Source: Myxococcus fulvus
GTDB lineage: Bacteria; Myxococcota; Myxococcia; Myxococcales; Myxococcaceae
NCBI RefSeq assembly: GCF_900111765.1
Contig: NZ_FOIB01000011.1
Coordinates: forward strand, 62,001 to 126,000
DNA length: 64,000 nucleotides
Direction of reading: 5' to 3'
In this document: piece by piece, positions 24,350 through 32,568 of the stretch
Numbering within the stretch: the first letter of the stretch is position 1
How the letters are laid out: every line of letters starts with the position of its first letter
The notes under the pieces: model-generated
What the model saw: the letters and a program-made list of their open reading frames with translations, nothing else
Database searches by the model: none
Told to the model about the DNA's origin: nothing
Made by a program: the position numbers and the translations under genes

Positions 24350-27300
24350 ATGTCGGACGCGGATGACCGCCGGGAGGGGGCCGGCGTGCCCGGGGGGCTC
24401 TCCACCCAGGAAGACAGCGTCGCTCCGGAGGAGCCCTGGGAGGACGCGGGGCCGCCCGGCGCGTGGGAGCGCTTCGCGGACCTGACGCTGCTCGGGCAGG
24501 GCGGAATGGGCGTGGTCTATCGCGCGAGAGATGCGCGCCTGGGCCGCGACGTGGCGCTCAAGTTCGTGAAGGGGACCTCGCCCGCGCGCGCGATGCGACT
24601 GGTCCAGGAGGCCCGGGCGCAGGCGCGCATCGACCATCCCAACGTCTGCAAGGTGTACGAAGTGGGGCAGGTCGCGGGCCGCGACTTCATCGCGATGCAG
24701 TTGGTCGCCGGGCGCAGGTTGGATGTGGCCGCCGTGGACATGTCGTTGGAGGGCAAGGTCCAGGTGCTGCGGGACGTGGCCCTGGCCATCCACGAGGCCC
24801 ATCGACTGGGCGTCATCCACCGCGACCTCAAGCCCTCCAACATCCTGGTTCAGAGGAGTGAAGAGGGGCGCTGGTTCCCGGTGGTGATGGACTTCGGTCT
24901 GGCGCAGGAGACGGGGCTGGAGCGCGGACTCACGCAGTCCGGCGCGGTGCTGGGGACGCCTTCGTACATGTCGCCGGAGCAGGCTCGGGGAGACGTTCGG
25001 GCGTTGGACCGGCGCTCGGATGTGTATGGCCTGGGCGCGACGCTCTACGAGGCGCTCTGTGGTGTCGCGCCGTTTCATGGCGTGTCCGCCGCGAGCGTGT
25101 TGCACCATGTGCTCCACGAGGATGTTCGTGCGCCGCGAGCGCTGGTGCCGGGCCTGCCCGTGGACCTGGAGACGGTGCTCCTCAAGTGCCTGAGCAAGGA
25201 GCCGGCGGCGCGTTATGGCTCGGCGCGCGCGCTGGCGGAGGACCTGGGGCGCTTCCTCGATGGTGAGCCCATCCTCGGCCGAGGACCGGGGCCGTGGGCG
25301 AGGCTGGTGCGACGGTGGAAGACGCAGCGCGCGCTCGTCACCGTCAGCGCGGTGTCCCTCGTGTGCATCGCGGTCCTGTCGGTGCTCGGCGTGCATTCGT
25401 GGTTGGAGGCGCGGGCCGTCGAGCAACGCTCTGGGGCGCGTGCGTTGCTCGCGCAGCAACTCGGGCAGCAGGTGAAGGACCTCGAGTGGATTCTTCGCGC
25501 CGCGCACCTGGCACCGCTGCATGACACGGGGCGGGAGGAGGCGCTGGTCCGCGAGCACATGCGCCGCATCGCCTCGCTGCCTCATGAGCTGGGGACCTCG
25601 GGTGAGGTGCTCGTGCTGCAGGCGCTGGGGTTGGGGCACCTGGCGATGAACGAGCTGGAGCCCGCGCGCGAGGCACTGGAGGCCGCGCGTGCGAAGGGGC
25701 TCGAATCACCCGAGCTGCATCATGCGTTGGGGCGGGTGCTCGGTGGGCTGTACCACCAGGAACTCGAGGCGGCTCGACGCAGTGGCGACGCGGCGTGGGT
25801 GGCGGAGCGTCAGCGCTCGCTGGAGGCTCGCTATCTGGTTCCCGCGTTGCAATCGCTGGAGCGCAGTCGGGAGGTGGAGTCGGGGACGTACCTGGAGGGG
25901 CTCATCGCGTACTACCGGGGCTCGCTGGATGCGGCGGCGGAGGCGGTGGCGCGTGCGGTTGAGGAGTCGCCGTGGAGCCTGGAGACGCGCCTGCTCGCTG
26001 GCGAGGTGACGCTGGCTCGGGCGATGCGTGATCTGGAGCGCGGTGACTACGATGCGGCGCGCGCGGGACTGCAAGATGCTGCCCGGCGCTACGAGGCCGC
26101 CACGGACCTGGGACGCAGTGATGCCCGTGGATACGAGGCGCTGGCCGAGGTCTGGCTGCAACAGTCGGAGCTGGACAAGCGACAGGGGCGCTCGCGCCGG
26201 GCCTCGTTGGAGCAGGCGCTGGTCGCGAGCGAGCGGGCCGTGAAGGCCGCGCCCGGACGCTCCTCGGTGCACACGAAGCGGGCCTGGGTGCTGATGAACT
26301 GGTACCGGTGGGTGAACTTCCAGGAGCGCGACACGGACCCGAAGGCCGTGCTGTCCGACTGGACGGCCACCGCCGCGCGCGCCGTGGCGTTGGACCCCGC
26401 GAACGTCCAGGCCCACGACACGCTGGGCTACAGCCACTTCATGCGCGGGCTCCAGGAGGCTCGCGAGGGGAAGGACCCGCGTCCCGCCTATGACGAGGCC
26501 GTCGCGTGGTTCGAGAAGGCGCTGCGACTGCAGCCCCGCTACCCTTGGGCGCTCAATGACCTGGCCCTCGTGCACCGGTGGCGGGGGACGTGGTTGCGAG
26601 AGCATGGCCAGGACCCGCGCGCCGCGTTCGCCGAGGCCGCGCGTCACCTGCGAGAGGCCGCGCGCGTGGACCCGAAGTACCTCTTCGCGCACGCCAACCT
26701 CACGGAGGTGCACAACTCGCTGGCGCAGTATGAACTCTCCCTCGGGAGGGACCCCTCGGCCGATGTCGAGCAGGCGCGCTCCGCGGGGGCACGGGCGCTC
26801 GCGCTGGATGCGCGCTATGCGCCGGTGCTCACGCAGCTGGGGCTCGCGGAGCTGACTCAGGCGCGCCATGTGTCGCGCACGAGCGGCGAGCCGGGGACGT
26901 TGCTCTCGGCGGCGCTGGCGCATGTCGCGCGCTCGCTCGAACTCAACCCCACGGCGGGAAGGACGCACTTCCTGGGCGCGTCGGTGCACCTGCTCGCGGC
27001 GGAGCACGCGGTGCGCTCGGGGGTGGACCCCACCGCTTCACTGGAGTCCGCGCGTCGAGCCCTGGCCGTGCCCTATCCGGGAGACGCCTCGTGCGCGGAC
27101 TGCCGTGTCCTGGGAGCGCGGTTGTCGCTGATTGGGGCCTCGTGGGAGCGCCTGCGCGGACACTCGGCGCGGCGATGGGTGAGCGAGGCGCTCGAGGAGG
27201 CCCGGCGGGCCGTGAAACTCTATCCCTATGACGAGGCCCACCTGGAGCTGGCGCGCGCGAGCTGGTGGATGGCGTCGGAGGCACAGACGTCATCGCCCCT

Positions 27301-27562
27301 CACCGAAGGGCTGGCGCAGGCCGACCTCGCCCTCGGACTCAATCCCCGGCTCGCTGCTGCTCATGCGGTTCGAGGTGCCCTCCTGCTCACGCGGTCACAG
27401 GGCGCGACCTCGGCGGAGCGCGAACCGCTGAGAGCGCAGGCTCGCGCCTCGTTGGAGCGGGCCTTGGCGCTCGATGCCTTCCTCCGCGAGGAGTACGCCC
27501 GGCCGCTGCGCGAGCTGGGTGTGCTCACGAACGAGCGCGGACCACATCACGCGGGACGCTGA
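24350..27562 (+). CDS. Ser/Thr protein kinase with TPR-like C-terminal region
   Basis: From the ATG opening MSDADDRREG the protein has 1070 residues. The kinase domain has the G-loop LGQGGMGVVY (49-57), the ATP lysine in VALKFVKG (Lys71), HRDLKPSN (Asp159), DFGLA in the form MDFGLA, and the SPEQARGD motif of PknB-like kinases. A membrane helix (VTVSAVSLVCIAVLSVLG, ~329-346) separates it from a ~700-residue helical, TPR-like region, which should face the periplasm. It probably senses an external signal and phosphorylates cytosolic targets. The FHA-containing activator 2 kb downstream is a plausible partner. Confidence 0.9.
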   Translation: MSDADDRREGAGVPGGLSTQEDSVAPEEPWEDAGPPGAWERFADLTLLGQGGMGVVYRARDARLGRDVALKFVKGTSPARAMRLVQEARAQARIDHPNVCKVYEVGQVAGRDFIAMQLVAGRRLDVAAVDMSLEGKVQVLRDVALAIHEAHRLGVIHRDLKPSNILVQRSEEGRWFPVVMDFGLAQETGLERGLTQSGAVLGTPSYMSPEQARGDVRALDRRSDVYGLGATLYEALCGVAPFHGVSAASVLHHVLHEDVRAPRALVPGLPVDLETVLLKCLSKEPAARYGSARALAEDLGRFLDGEPILGRGPGPWARLVRRWKTQRALVTVSAVSLVCIAVLSVLGVHSWLEARAVEQRSGARALLAQQLGQQVKDLEWILRAAHLAPLHDTGREEALVREHMRRIASLPHELGTSGEVLVLQALGLGHLAMNELEPAREALEAARAKGLESPELHHALGRVLGGLYHQELEAARRSGDAAWVAERQRSLEARYLVPALQSLERSREVESGTYLEGLIAYYRGSLDAAAEAVARAVEESPWSLETRLLAGEVTLARAMRDLERGDYDAARAGLQDAARRYEAATDLGRSDARGYEALAEVWLQQSELDKRQGRSRRASLEQALVASERAVKAAPGRSSVHTKRAWVLMNWYRWVNFQERDTDPKAVLSDWTATAARAVALDPANVQAHDTLGYSHFMRGLQEAREGKDPRPAYDEAVAWFEKALRLQPRYPWALNDLALVHRWRGTWLREHGQDPRAAFAEAARHLREAARVDPKYLFAHANLTEVHNSLAQYELSLGRDPSADVEQARSAGARALALDARYAPVLTQLGLAELTQARHVSRTSGEPGTLLSAALAHVARSLELNPTAGRTHFLGASVHLLAAEHAVRSGVDPTASLESARRALAVPYPGDASCADCRVLGARLSLIGASWERLRGHSARRWVSEALEEARRAVKLYPYDEAHLELARASWWMASEAQTSSPLTEGLAQADLALGLNPRLAAAHAVRGALLLTRSQGATSAEREPLRAQARASLERALALDAFLREEYARPLRELGVLTNERGPHHAGR

Positions 27563-27628
27563 GTCGTCGCTCCACGGGCGCAGTCCCTTGGACACGCTCG
27601 GGTCATGGGCCCGAACGTGGTGCATCGC

Positions 27629-27956
27629 GGGCGCGGTGGCGCACATGCCCCATTGCGTCCAGTGGATGGGCTCGCACCAGAGCGGCAAGCTGGCGGACCT
27701 ATCGATGGACAAGTGCGGAGCGCACAAACGCTACGGCACGTGGGCGCGGTGGCGCGCAGGCCCCAGTGCGTCCCGCGGATGGGCTCGCACAGGGGGCATC
27801 AAGCTGCCCCACCTGTCGATGGACAGGTGCGGAGGGCACAGGCTCGTGTCAGCGTGCGGGCGCGGTGGCGAGCTTGCCCCATTGCGTCCAGTGGATGGGC
27901 TCGCAGCGGGGCAGCAAGCTGACCCACCTGGGGTCGACGAGCTCGGGACGACGGAA
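27629..27956 (-). repeat. Three tandem copies of the ADYC gene 3' end
   Basis: A ~95-bp segment beginning GGGCGCGGTGGCG on the plus strand recurs at 27629, 27742 and 27858 (periods 113 and 116). The copy at 27858 is the last ~33 codons of the minus-strand lipoprotein gene; the other two lie beyond its stop. On the minus strand they encode variants of CEPIHWTQWG-x-x-ATAP. The middle copy has a one-base frameshift and the outer one keeps the frame. Confidence 0.85.
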
Positions 27957-29114
27957 GTTCTCCGGGATGATGCACTCCGCGCCACGCGGGCTCCACAGGG
28001 CCTCCAGGCGGGGCAGGGTCTCCAGGTCGCTGCTCTGCTCCAGCCCCACGGCGAACTCGTCGCGCCTGCGGATGAGCGTGTTGTTGGCGGTGTAGCTCTT
28101 GAGGTTGTTGAACCGGACGAAGTACGCGGCGCGCTTCGCCTGCAGACACGAGGCGTAGAGGTACGCGCGATTCGCGTCGAGTCGCCCCTGCTTGTCCCAG
28201 GGCGTGTAGCCCCAGTCGAGGCAGGTGGCGATGGCGCCCTTGTCACACGCGAGGGTGACGGACCTCGGTTGGCTGCTGACGCCCGCGGTGAGGCTGTCGA
28301 CGGCGAAGTCGGGCAGCACGGCCATCGAGGCGTCGGGCCGGGCCGGGACGTCCCTCACGCCCGAGCAGGGATTGACCCAGGACATGCTCGGCCTCCATTC
28401 GCCCTCCTGGTACTCCATCACGTACTTGGGCACCGCGCCGCGCGGCATCGAGGCGCTGGCCAGGGGACGGAACCTCACCTGGTAGCGACGGGGCTCCTCG
28501 TGCGGGTCCTTCACGCTCAACGCGAGGATGAGCCTGGGCAGCTCACCGCCCTCGATGGCGAAGGACTCCGTGGAACGGCCCACGTGGACCCCCTTGAAGC
28601 GGAGCTGTCCCTTCCCACCTTGAATCTCGAGCACCTTCACCGGCTCGGAGGCGCTCATCGATTCGTCGAGCAGTCGGGCGTCGACGACGTCGGCCATGAT
28701 GACCTGCGCGCCGACATTCGCGTCACGCAGGCGCAGCGCGATGCCGTCCGCCGTGTTCAGGAACGTCTCCGGGCAGTAGCGGTCCTTGGTGGAGATGGCC
28801 AGACAGTGGCTGTGGCCCTCGAGGTTGTAGATGCCCAGGCCATTGGGGCTCTCCGGGTCGCACTGGCCGGAGGGACAGTCATCGGAGACGAGCCGTCCCT
28901 CGTACGGGGGCGTCTCGCAGTTCTCCCGTGCGCAATCCTTGTGGGGCAGGGTGTCGTCCTTGCTCGGGTGTGTCGACGGGCACGAGAGCCCCATGTACTT
29001 GCAGCAGCCACTGGCGCCGCTCGCCAGCAGGAGCAGGAGCGCGCAGCGGAGCCCCACGGTCCACAGTGGCCGCTTCGGTGACACGCCAGGACGGACTCGT
29101 ACGAATGCCTTCAC
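27849..29114 (-). CDS. ADYC-like lipoprotein
   Basis: The GTG start at 29114 is preceded by AGGGGG at good spacing and gives a 421-residue lipoprotein (signal CALLLLLASGASGC). Later segments CLDWGYTPWDKQGR and YLYASCLQAKRAAYFVRF, then SYTANNTLIRRRDEF, match the layout of ADYC-domain proteins, which are common in myxobacteria. Here the name-giving motif reads AAYF rather than ADYC. Many cysteines occur in the first 100 residues. It faces a divergent FHA-type sigma-54 activator and has a sigma-54-like promoter. Its role is unknown. Confidence 0.7.
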   Translation of the reverse strand: MKAFVRVRPGVSPKRPLWTVGLRCALLLLLASGASGCCKYMGLSCPSTHPSKDDTLPHKDCARENCETPPYEGRLVSDDCPSGQCDPESPNGLGIYNLEGHSHCLAISTKDRYCPETFLNTADGIALRLRDANVGAQVIMADVVDARLLDESMSASEPVKVLEIQGGKGQLRFKGVHVGRSTESFAIEGGELPRLILALSVKDPHEEPRRYQVRFRPLASASMPRGAVPKYVMEYQEGEWRPSMSWVNPCSGVRDVPARPDASMAVLPDFAVDSLTAGVSSQPRSVTLACDKGAIATCLDWGYTPWDKQGRLDANRAYLYASCLQAKRAAYFVRFNNLKSYTANNTLIRRRDEFAVGLEQSSDLETLPRLEALWSPRGAECIIPENFRRPELVDPRWVSLLPRCEPIHWTQWGKLATAPAR

Positions 29115-29180
29115 GGATGACTTCCCCCTCATGGATGGTGGCGAGGACAGACCCGAGTGGCCCGTCCTCGGTGACTTCAT

Positions 29181-29196
29181 AGCCAGCTTCGTGCCA
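29181..29196 (-). promoter_or_regulatory. Candidate sigma-54 promoter of the ADYC-like gene
   Basis: Read on the minus strand the sequence is TGGCACGAAGCTGGCT. It has a perfect TGGCACG -24 element, correct spacing, and GGC in place of TGC at -12, with the invariant GC intact. Transcription would start near 29170, about 55 bp before the GTG at 29114. The adjacent divergent gene encodes a sigma-54 activator. Confidence 0.55.
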
Positions 29197-29220
29197 CGGA
29201 GGTTCGTGACCGGTAGCTCG

Positions 29221-29265
29221 GTGCCATCAGCAGCGCTGACACACTTGCGCTAGCGTGGATGGCAC
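29221..29265. promoter_or_regulatory. Inverted repeat between divergent genes, possible activator site
   Basis: GTGCCATC (29221-29228) and GATGGCAC (29258-29265) form an 8-bp perfect inverted repeat 29 bp apart. TCAGC-AGC-GCTGA (29228-29240) is a smaller dyad inside it. The sites lie 25-70 bp upstream of the candidate promoter and could bind the divergent FHA-sigma-54 activator. Confidence 0.35.
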
Positions 29266-29310
29266 GAGGGGCTGTGCCAACGCGGTGCGCCCTGGAAGAG
29301 GGACGAAGGC

Positions 29311-30678
29311 ATGGCGCGGGACGTGTCGACGCTCGGACCGAGTGAGGGTTCCCTGGAGGCAGGGGACTCCGCGCGCGTGCGGACGCCGGGGCTGGTGGGG
29401 GTGTACGGCGCGGGAGTCGCCCTGGCGGTGGCGTTGCCGCTGCGAGGCGAGAGCCTGGAGGTCGGACGGGGCACGCCCTCGTTGGGTGAGAGCGAGGACC
29501 CGAGGATGTCCCGCAAGCACGCGCGCATCCGCTTCGACGGTCAGCGCTTCTGGGTGACGGACCTGGGCAGTCAGAACGGCACCTTCGTGGACGGTGAGCG
29601 GCTCCTCGTCGGTGCGCCCCGGGAGGCGAGGCGGATCATCCGCATGGGCAGCTCGCTGTTCGTCCCCAGCGCGGACGTCGGTCCACTGGAGCGACTCGGG
29701 GTCGAGCGCGTCGACGGCTTCCTTCGAGGCCCGTCCTTTCGCGGGGTGTTGGACGAGGTGGCGCGAGCATCACGGCTCGGAACTTCACTGCACATCCATG
29801 GTGAGAGCGGCACGGGCAAGGAAGGAGTCGCGCGGGCCTTCCACTCGCTGGGCCCCAGGAGCACGGGTCCCTTCATCGCGGTCAACTGCGCGGCCATCCC
29901 CCAGGCGCTCGCCGAGCGGCTGTTGTTCGGCGCCAGGCGTGGCGCGTACTCGGGCGCGGAGGCGGACGCGCAGGGGTATCTGCAGAGCGCGGATGGCGGC
30001 ACGCTGTTCCTCGACGAGGTGGTGGAGCTGGACCTGTCCGTCCAGGCGAAGTTGCTGCGCGTGCTCGAGACAGGAGAAGTGCTCGCGCTCGGCGCCGCGA
30101 AGCCCGCCAAGGTCGACGTGCGGGTCTGCTCCGCGAGCCATCAGTCGCTGCGCGCGCTCGTCGCGAAGGGGCGACTGCGCGAGGACCTCTACTTCCGCAT
30201 CGGCAGACCGGAGGTGGTGCTCCCTCCGTTGCGTGAACGCCCCGAGGAACTCGCGTTGCTCCTCCAGGAGCAGGTCCACCGCGTCGAGCCCGACATGGGA
30301 ACCCACGTCTCGTTGCTGGAGGCGTGTCTGCTCAGGCCCTGGCCGGGCAACGTGCGTGAGCTGCTCGTTGAAATCCGGGGTGCCGTCCAGAAGGCGTTGG
30401 CGGAGGGCTCGCGACGCGTCTCCTCGGCGCACCTGGGCTCGGGCGCGGGGACGGCCTTCGGTGACGGCGAGGCGGGCCCCGCGGCGCGAGAGGTCTCCGC
30501 GAAGGCGAGGACGCTGGAGGGCGAGGAGCGCGCCCGGGTCGAGGCCGCGCTGCGAACGCACTCAGGCAACGTGAGCGCGGCGGCGCGGGAACTCGGGATG
30601 CACCGCACGACGTTGCGACGGCTGCTGGAGCGCTGGGACCTCCCGTCGTCCGAGCGTGAAGAGGGCGATGAGCCCTGA
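29311..30678 (+). CDS. FHA-domain sigma-54-dependent transcriptional activator
   Basis: The 455-residue protein has an N-terminal FHA domain (LEVGRGTPSL, MSRKHARIRF, TDLGSQNGTFVDG), an AAA+ domain and a Fis-type helix-turn-helix (NVSAAARELGMHRTTLRRLL). Walker A is HGESGTGKEG, Walker B is GGTLFLDEV, and the sigma-54 contact loop reads GAYSGA (211-216) instead of GAFTGA. There is no receiver domain, so regulation is probably by phosphothreonine binding of the FHA domain. The upstream kinase is a candidate source of that signal. The likely target is the divergent ADYC-like gene. Confidence 0.9.
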   Translation: MARDVSTLGPSEGSLEAGDSARVRTPGLVGVYGAGVALAVALPLRGESLEVGRGTPSLGESEDPRMSRKHARIRFDGQRFWVTDLGSQNGTFVDGERLLVGAPREARRIIRMGSSLFVPSADVGPLERLGVERVDGFLRGPSFRGVLDEVARASRLGTSLHIHGESGTGKEGVARAFHSLGPRSTGPFIAVNCAAIPQALAERLLFGARRGAYSGAEADAQGYLQSADGGTLFLDEVVELDLSVQAKLLRVLETGEVLALGAAKPAKVDVRVCSASHQSLRALVAKGRLREDLYFRIGRPEVVLPPLRERPEELALLLQEQVHRVEPDMGTHVSLLEACLLRPWPGNVRELLVEIRGAVQKALAEGSRRVSSAHLGSGAGTAFGDGEAGPAAREVSAKARTLEGEERARVEAALRTHSGNVSAAARELGMHRTTLRRLLERWDLPSSEREEGDEP

Positions 30679-30699
30679 CGCGCTGTCCCGAGCCTCAGC

Positions 30700-31578
30700 T
30701 CACCACTGCGCCTGCCCGAAGGGCACGGGGGGACGGGACAGGGCCACCGCGGCGGCCAGGCGCGCCTGGTCCAGCGCATCGAACCCGCGCTCCATCGTGG
30801 TGGGCGTCACGGGAGGCAGGTTGGACACGACGACGTAGACGGGGATGCCGCGTCCCTCCAGCACGGTGAGCTGGAGTCGGAAGTGGTCCCTCCGCAGCGC
30901 CGCCGAGCCCGCCGCCAGTCCCTGCGCGTACGCCATGGGGCCGCCCACCACCTTGCGCGTCTTGCTCGGCAGGAAGTGCACGAGGATGGCGTCCAGGTCC
31001 TTCCCGGCGGCGCTGTCATGCAGCGACAGCGCGGGCGCCTTGTCCACCAGGCCTCCGTCCCAATACAGGTTCCCATCCAGCGGCACCGCGCGGAACAGGC
31101 CGGGATAGGCACAGGTGGCGTGGACGCGGGGCGCCAGCTCCCCCGTGGTGAAGACGTCGTGCGTGCCCAGCGTGAGGTTCGCGCCCACCAGCAACAGCGG
31201 ATGCGGCAGGTCCTCGAACGTCGGCGCGCCCAGCGTGTCCTCCAACAGCCGACGGAAGCGCTCGCCCTTGAGCAGGCCCGTGAGCCCGTGGCCCGCGGCG
31301 TCCGCGTTCAACACGGCGCCAATCGGGTCCGGGTCCCAGAAGTTCGCGCGCGTCTGGCGCAGCACCAGCTCCTCAATCGCGTGCACCGGCATCCCCGCCG
31401 CCGCGTATGCCGCCACCATGCCGCCCGCGGACGTACCCGCGTAGGCCGAGGGCTTGAGCCCCGTGCTCGCCAGCCCCTTGAGGAAGCCAGCGTGCCCGTA
31501 GAAGCCGAAGTAGCCCGCCGAGAGGACCAGGCCGAACCGCTTGCCCTCGAGCAACTGCTGCAGGTTGGGAGATGCCAT
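30700..31578 (-). CDS. Patatin-like phospholipase
   Basis: The ~292-residue protein has the patatin catalytic dyad: the serine in AGTSAGGMVAAYAA and the aspartate in WDGGLVDKAP. The glycine-rich oxyanion segment is altered, reading LSAGYFGFYGHAGFLKGL rather than the usual GGGxxG. The start is the ATG of MASPNLQQ; an ATG three codons earlier is possible. No signal peptide is seen, so it acts in the cytosol or is exported by another route. It hydrolyses acyl esters of lipids, judged by family. It is divergent from the ArsR-methyltransferase gene. Confidence 0.88.
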   Translation of the reverse strand: MASPNLQQLLEGKRFGLVLSAGYFGFYGHAGFLKGLASTGLKPSAYAGTSAGGMVAAYAAAGMPVHAIEELVLRQTRANFWDPDPIGAVLNADAAGHGLTGLLKGERFRRLLEDTLGAPTFEDLPHPLLLVGANLTLGTHDVFTTGELAPRVHATCAYPGLFRAVPLDGNLYWDGGLVDKAPALSLHDSAAGKDLDAILVHFLPSKTRKVVGGPMAYAQGLAAGSAALRRDHFRLQLTVLEGRGIPVYVVVSNLPPVTPTTMERGFDALDQARLAAAVALSRPPVPFGQAQW

Positions 31579-31646
31579 GTCCCACATCTACCACTGTCCG
31601 CCGGGAAGCACGCGGTGCGTCGAAAGTCCGCTGGTCTCCAGCCCGG

Positions 31647-31664
31647 CATCGACGTATGTTGATG
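31647..31664. promoter_or_regulatory. Near-palindromic operator upstream of the ArsR-metH operon
   Basis: CATCGACGTATGTTGATG matches its own reverse complement at 14 of 18 positions (CATCrACrTAyGTyGATG). It ends 7 bp before the ATG of the ArsR-type regulator, a place where autorepressors bind. The AT content is well above the surroundings. It is inferred to be the operator of that regulator. Confidence 0.6.
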
Positions 31665-31671
31665 TGGCGAT

Positions 31672-32568
31672 ATGGAAGCACTGTCCCAATCCTTCCGGGC
31701 GCTCGGCGACCCGACGCGGCTGCGCATCCTCCGACTGGTGTCCGAGGCTCCGCTGAACGTGACGGAGCTGGTGTCGCTCGTGGGGGTGGCGCAGTCCTCG
31801 GTGTCCCACCACCTGGGCAAGCTCAAGGGGCTGGGGCTCATCCGCGAGGAGCGGCAGGCGGGCTTCAGCTACTACTCGCTGGCGCTGGGCGGGGAGGACT
31901 CCCGCTGGCCCCTCATCCGGCTGGCGCGCGAGGCGGAGGACGCGGCGGGGGACTCGGCGCGGCTCAAGGACCTCCTGCGCGCGCGCGCGGACCGGCAGGC
32001 GCTCAACGAGCGGCTCCTGGAGCCGGGCCAGTCGTGGTTCCTGTGGGCGGGCGCGCTGGCGTCGCTCCTGCCGCCGCTGGATGTCGCGGACTTCGGCTGT
32101 GGGACGGGCGTGTTGAGCGTGGCGCTGGGCCGGTGGGCCAGGCACGTGTGGGCCATCGACCAGAACGCCGTTGCCCTGGAGCAGGCGCGGGAGCGCGCGG
32201 CGGGCGAGGGCCTCACCAACGTGAGCTTCCTCTGCGAAGACCTGCACCGGCTGTCGTTGAAGTCGGGCCAGCTGGACCTGGTGGTGATTTCACAGAGCCT
32301 GCACCACGTGGAGGAGCCGGCGGCGGTGTTGGCCGAGGCCGCGCGCCTGCTCAAGCCGAGCGGCCGGCTGGTGGTGCTGGAGTTGATGCCGCATGACGAA
32401 CGCTGGGTGGTGGACCGGCTGGGCCACCGCCACCTGGGCTTCGAGCCGTCACAGCTCGAGGCCAGCTTGCGCGAGCAGGGGTTCGCGCAGCTCACCCGCG
32501 AGTCGCACGCCCGCGACGGTGCCAGCCCCTTTCGAGTCTTTCTGCTGACAGGAGTCAAACCATCATGA
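31672..32568 (+). CDS. ArsR-family regulator fused to a SAM-dependent methyltransferase domain
   Basis: Residues ~1-80 form an ArsR winged helix (ALGDPTRLRILRLVSEAPLN, VAQSSVSHHLGKLKGLGLI). Residues ~130-298 form a class I methyltransferase fold with motif I VADFGCGTGVLSVALGRWA and the motif II/IV region LDLVVISQSLHHVEEPA. It overlaps metH by four bases. This domain order and placement resemble SahR-type regulators, which respond to S-adenosylhomocysteine and control the SAM cycle; the fused domain may bind SAM or SAH as ligand instead of catalysing. An operator-like palindrome lies directly upstream. Confidence 0.85.
   Translation: MEALSQSFRALGDPTRLRILRLVSEAPLNVTELVSLVGVAQSSVSHHLGKLKGLGLIREERQAGFSYYSLALGGEDSRWPLIRLAREAEDAAGDSARLKDLLRARADRQALNERLLEPGQSWFLWAGALASLLPPLDVADFGCGTGVLSVALGRWARHVWAIDQNAVALEQARERAAGEGLTNVSFLCEDLHRLSLKSGQLDLVVISQSLHHVEEPAAVLAEAARLLKPSGRLVVLELMPHDERWVVDRLGHRHLGFEPSQLEASLREQGFAQLTRESHARDGASPFRVFLLTGVKPS

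Noticed and set aside
29236-29242. CTGACAC shared with the enhancer-like dyads at 6.0 kb, suggesting the FHA activator also controls the candidate sRNA
   Set aside because: A single 7-mer is expected several times in 64 kb, and the second half of the dyad is missing here.
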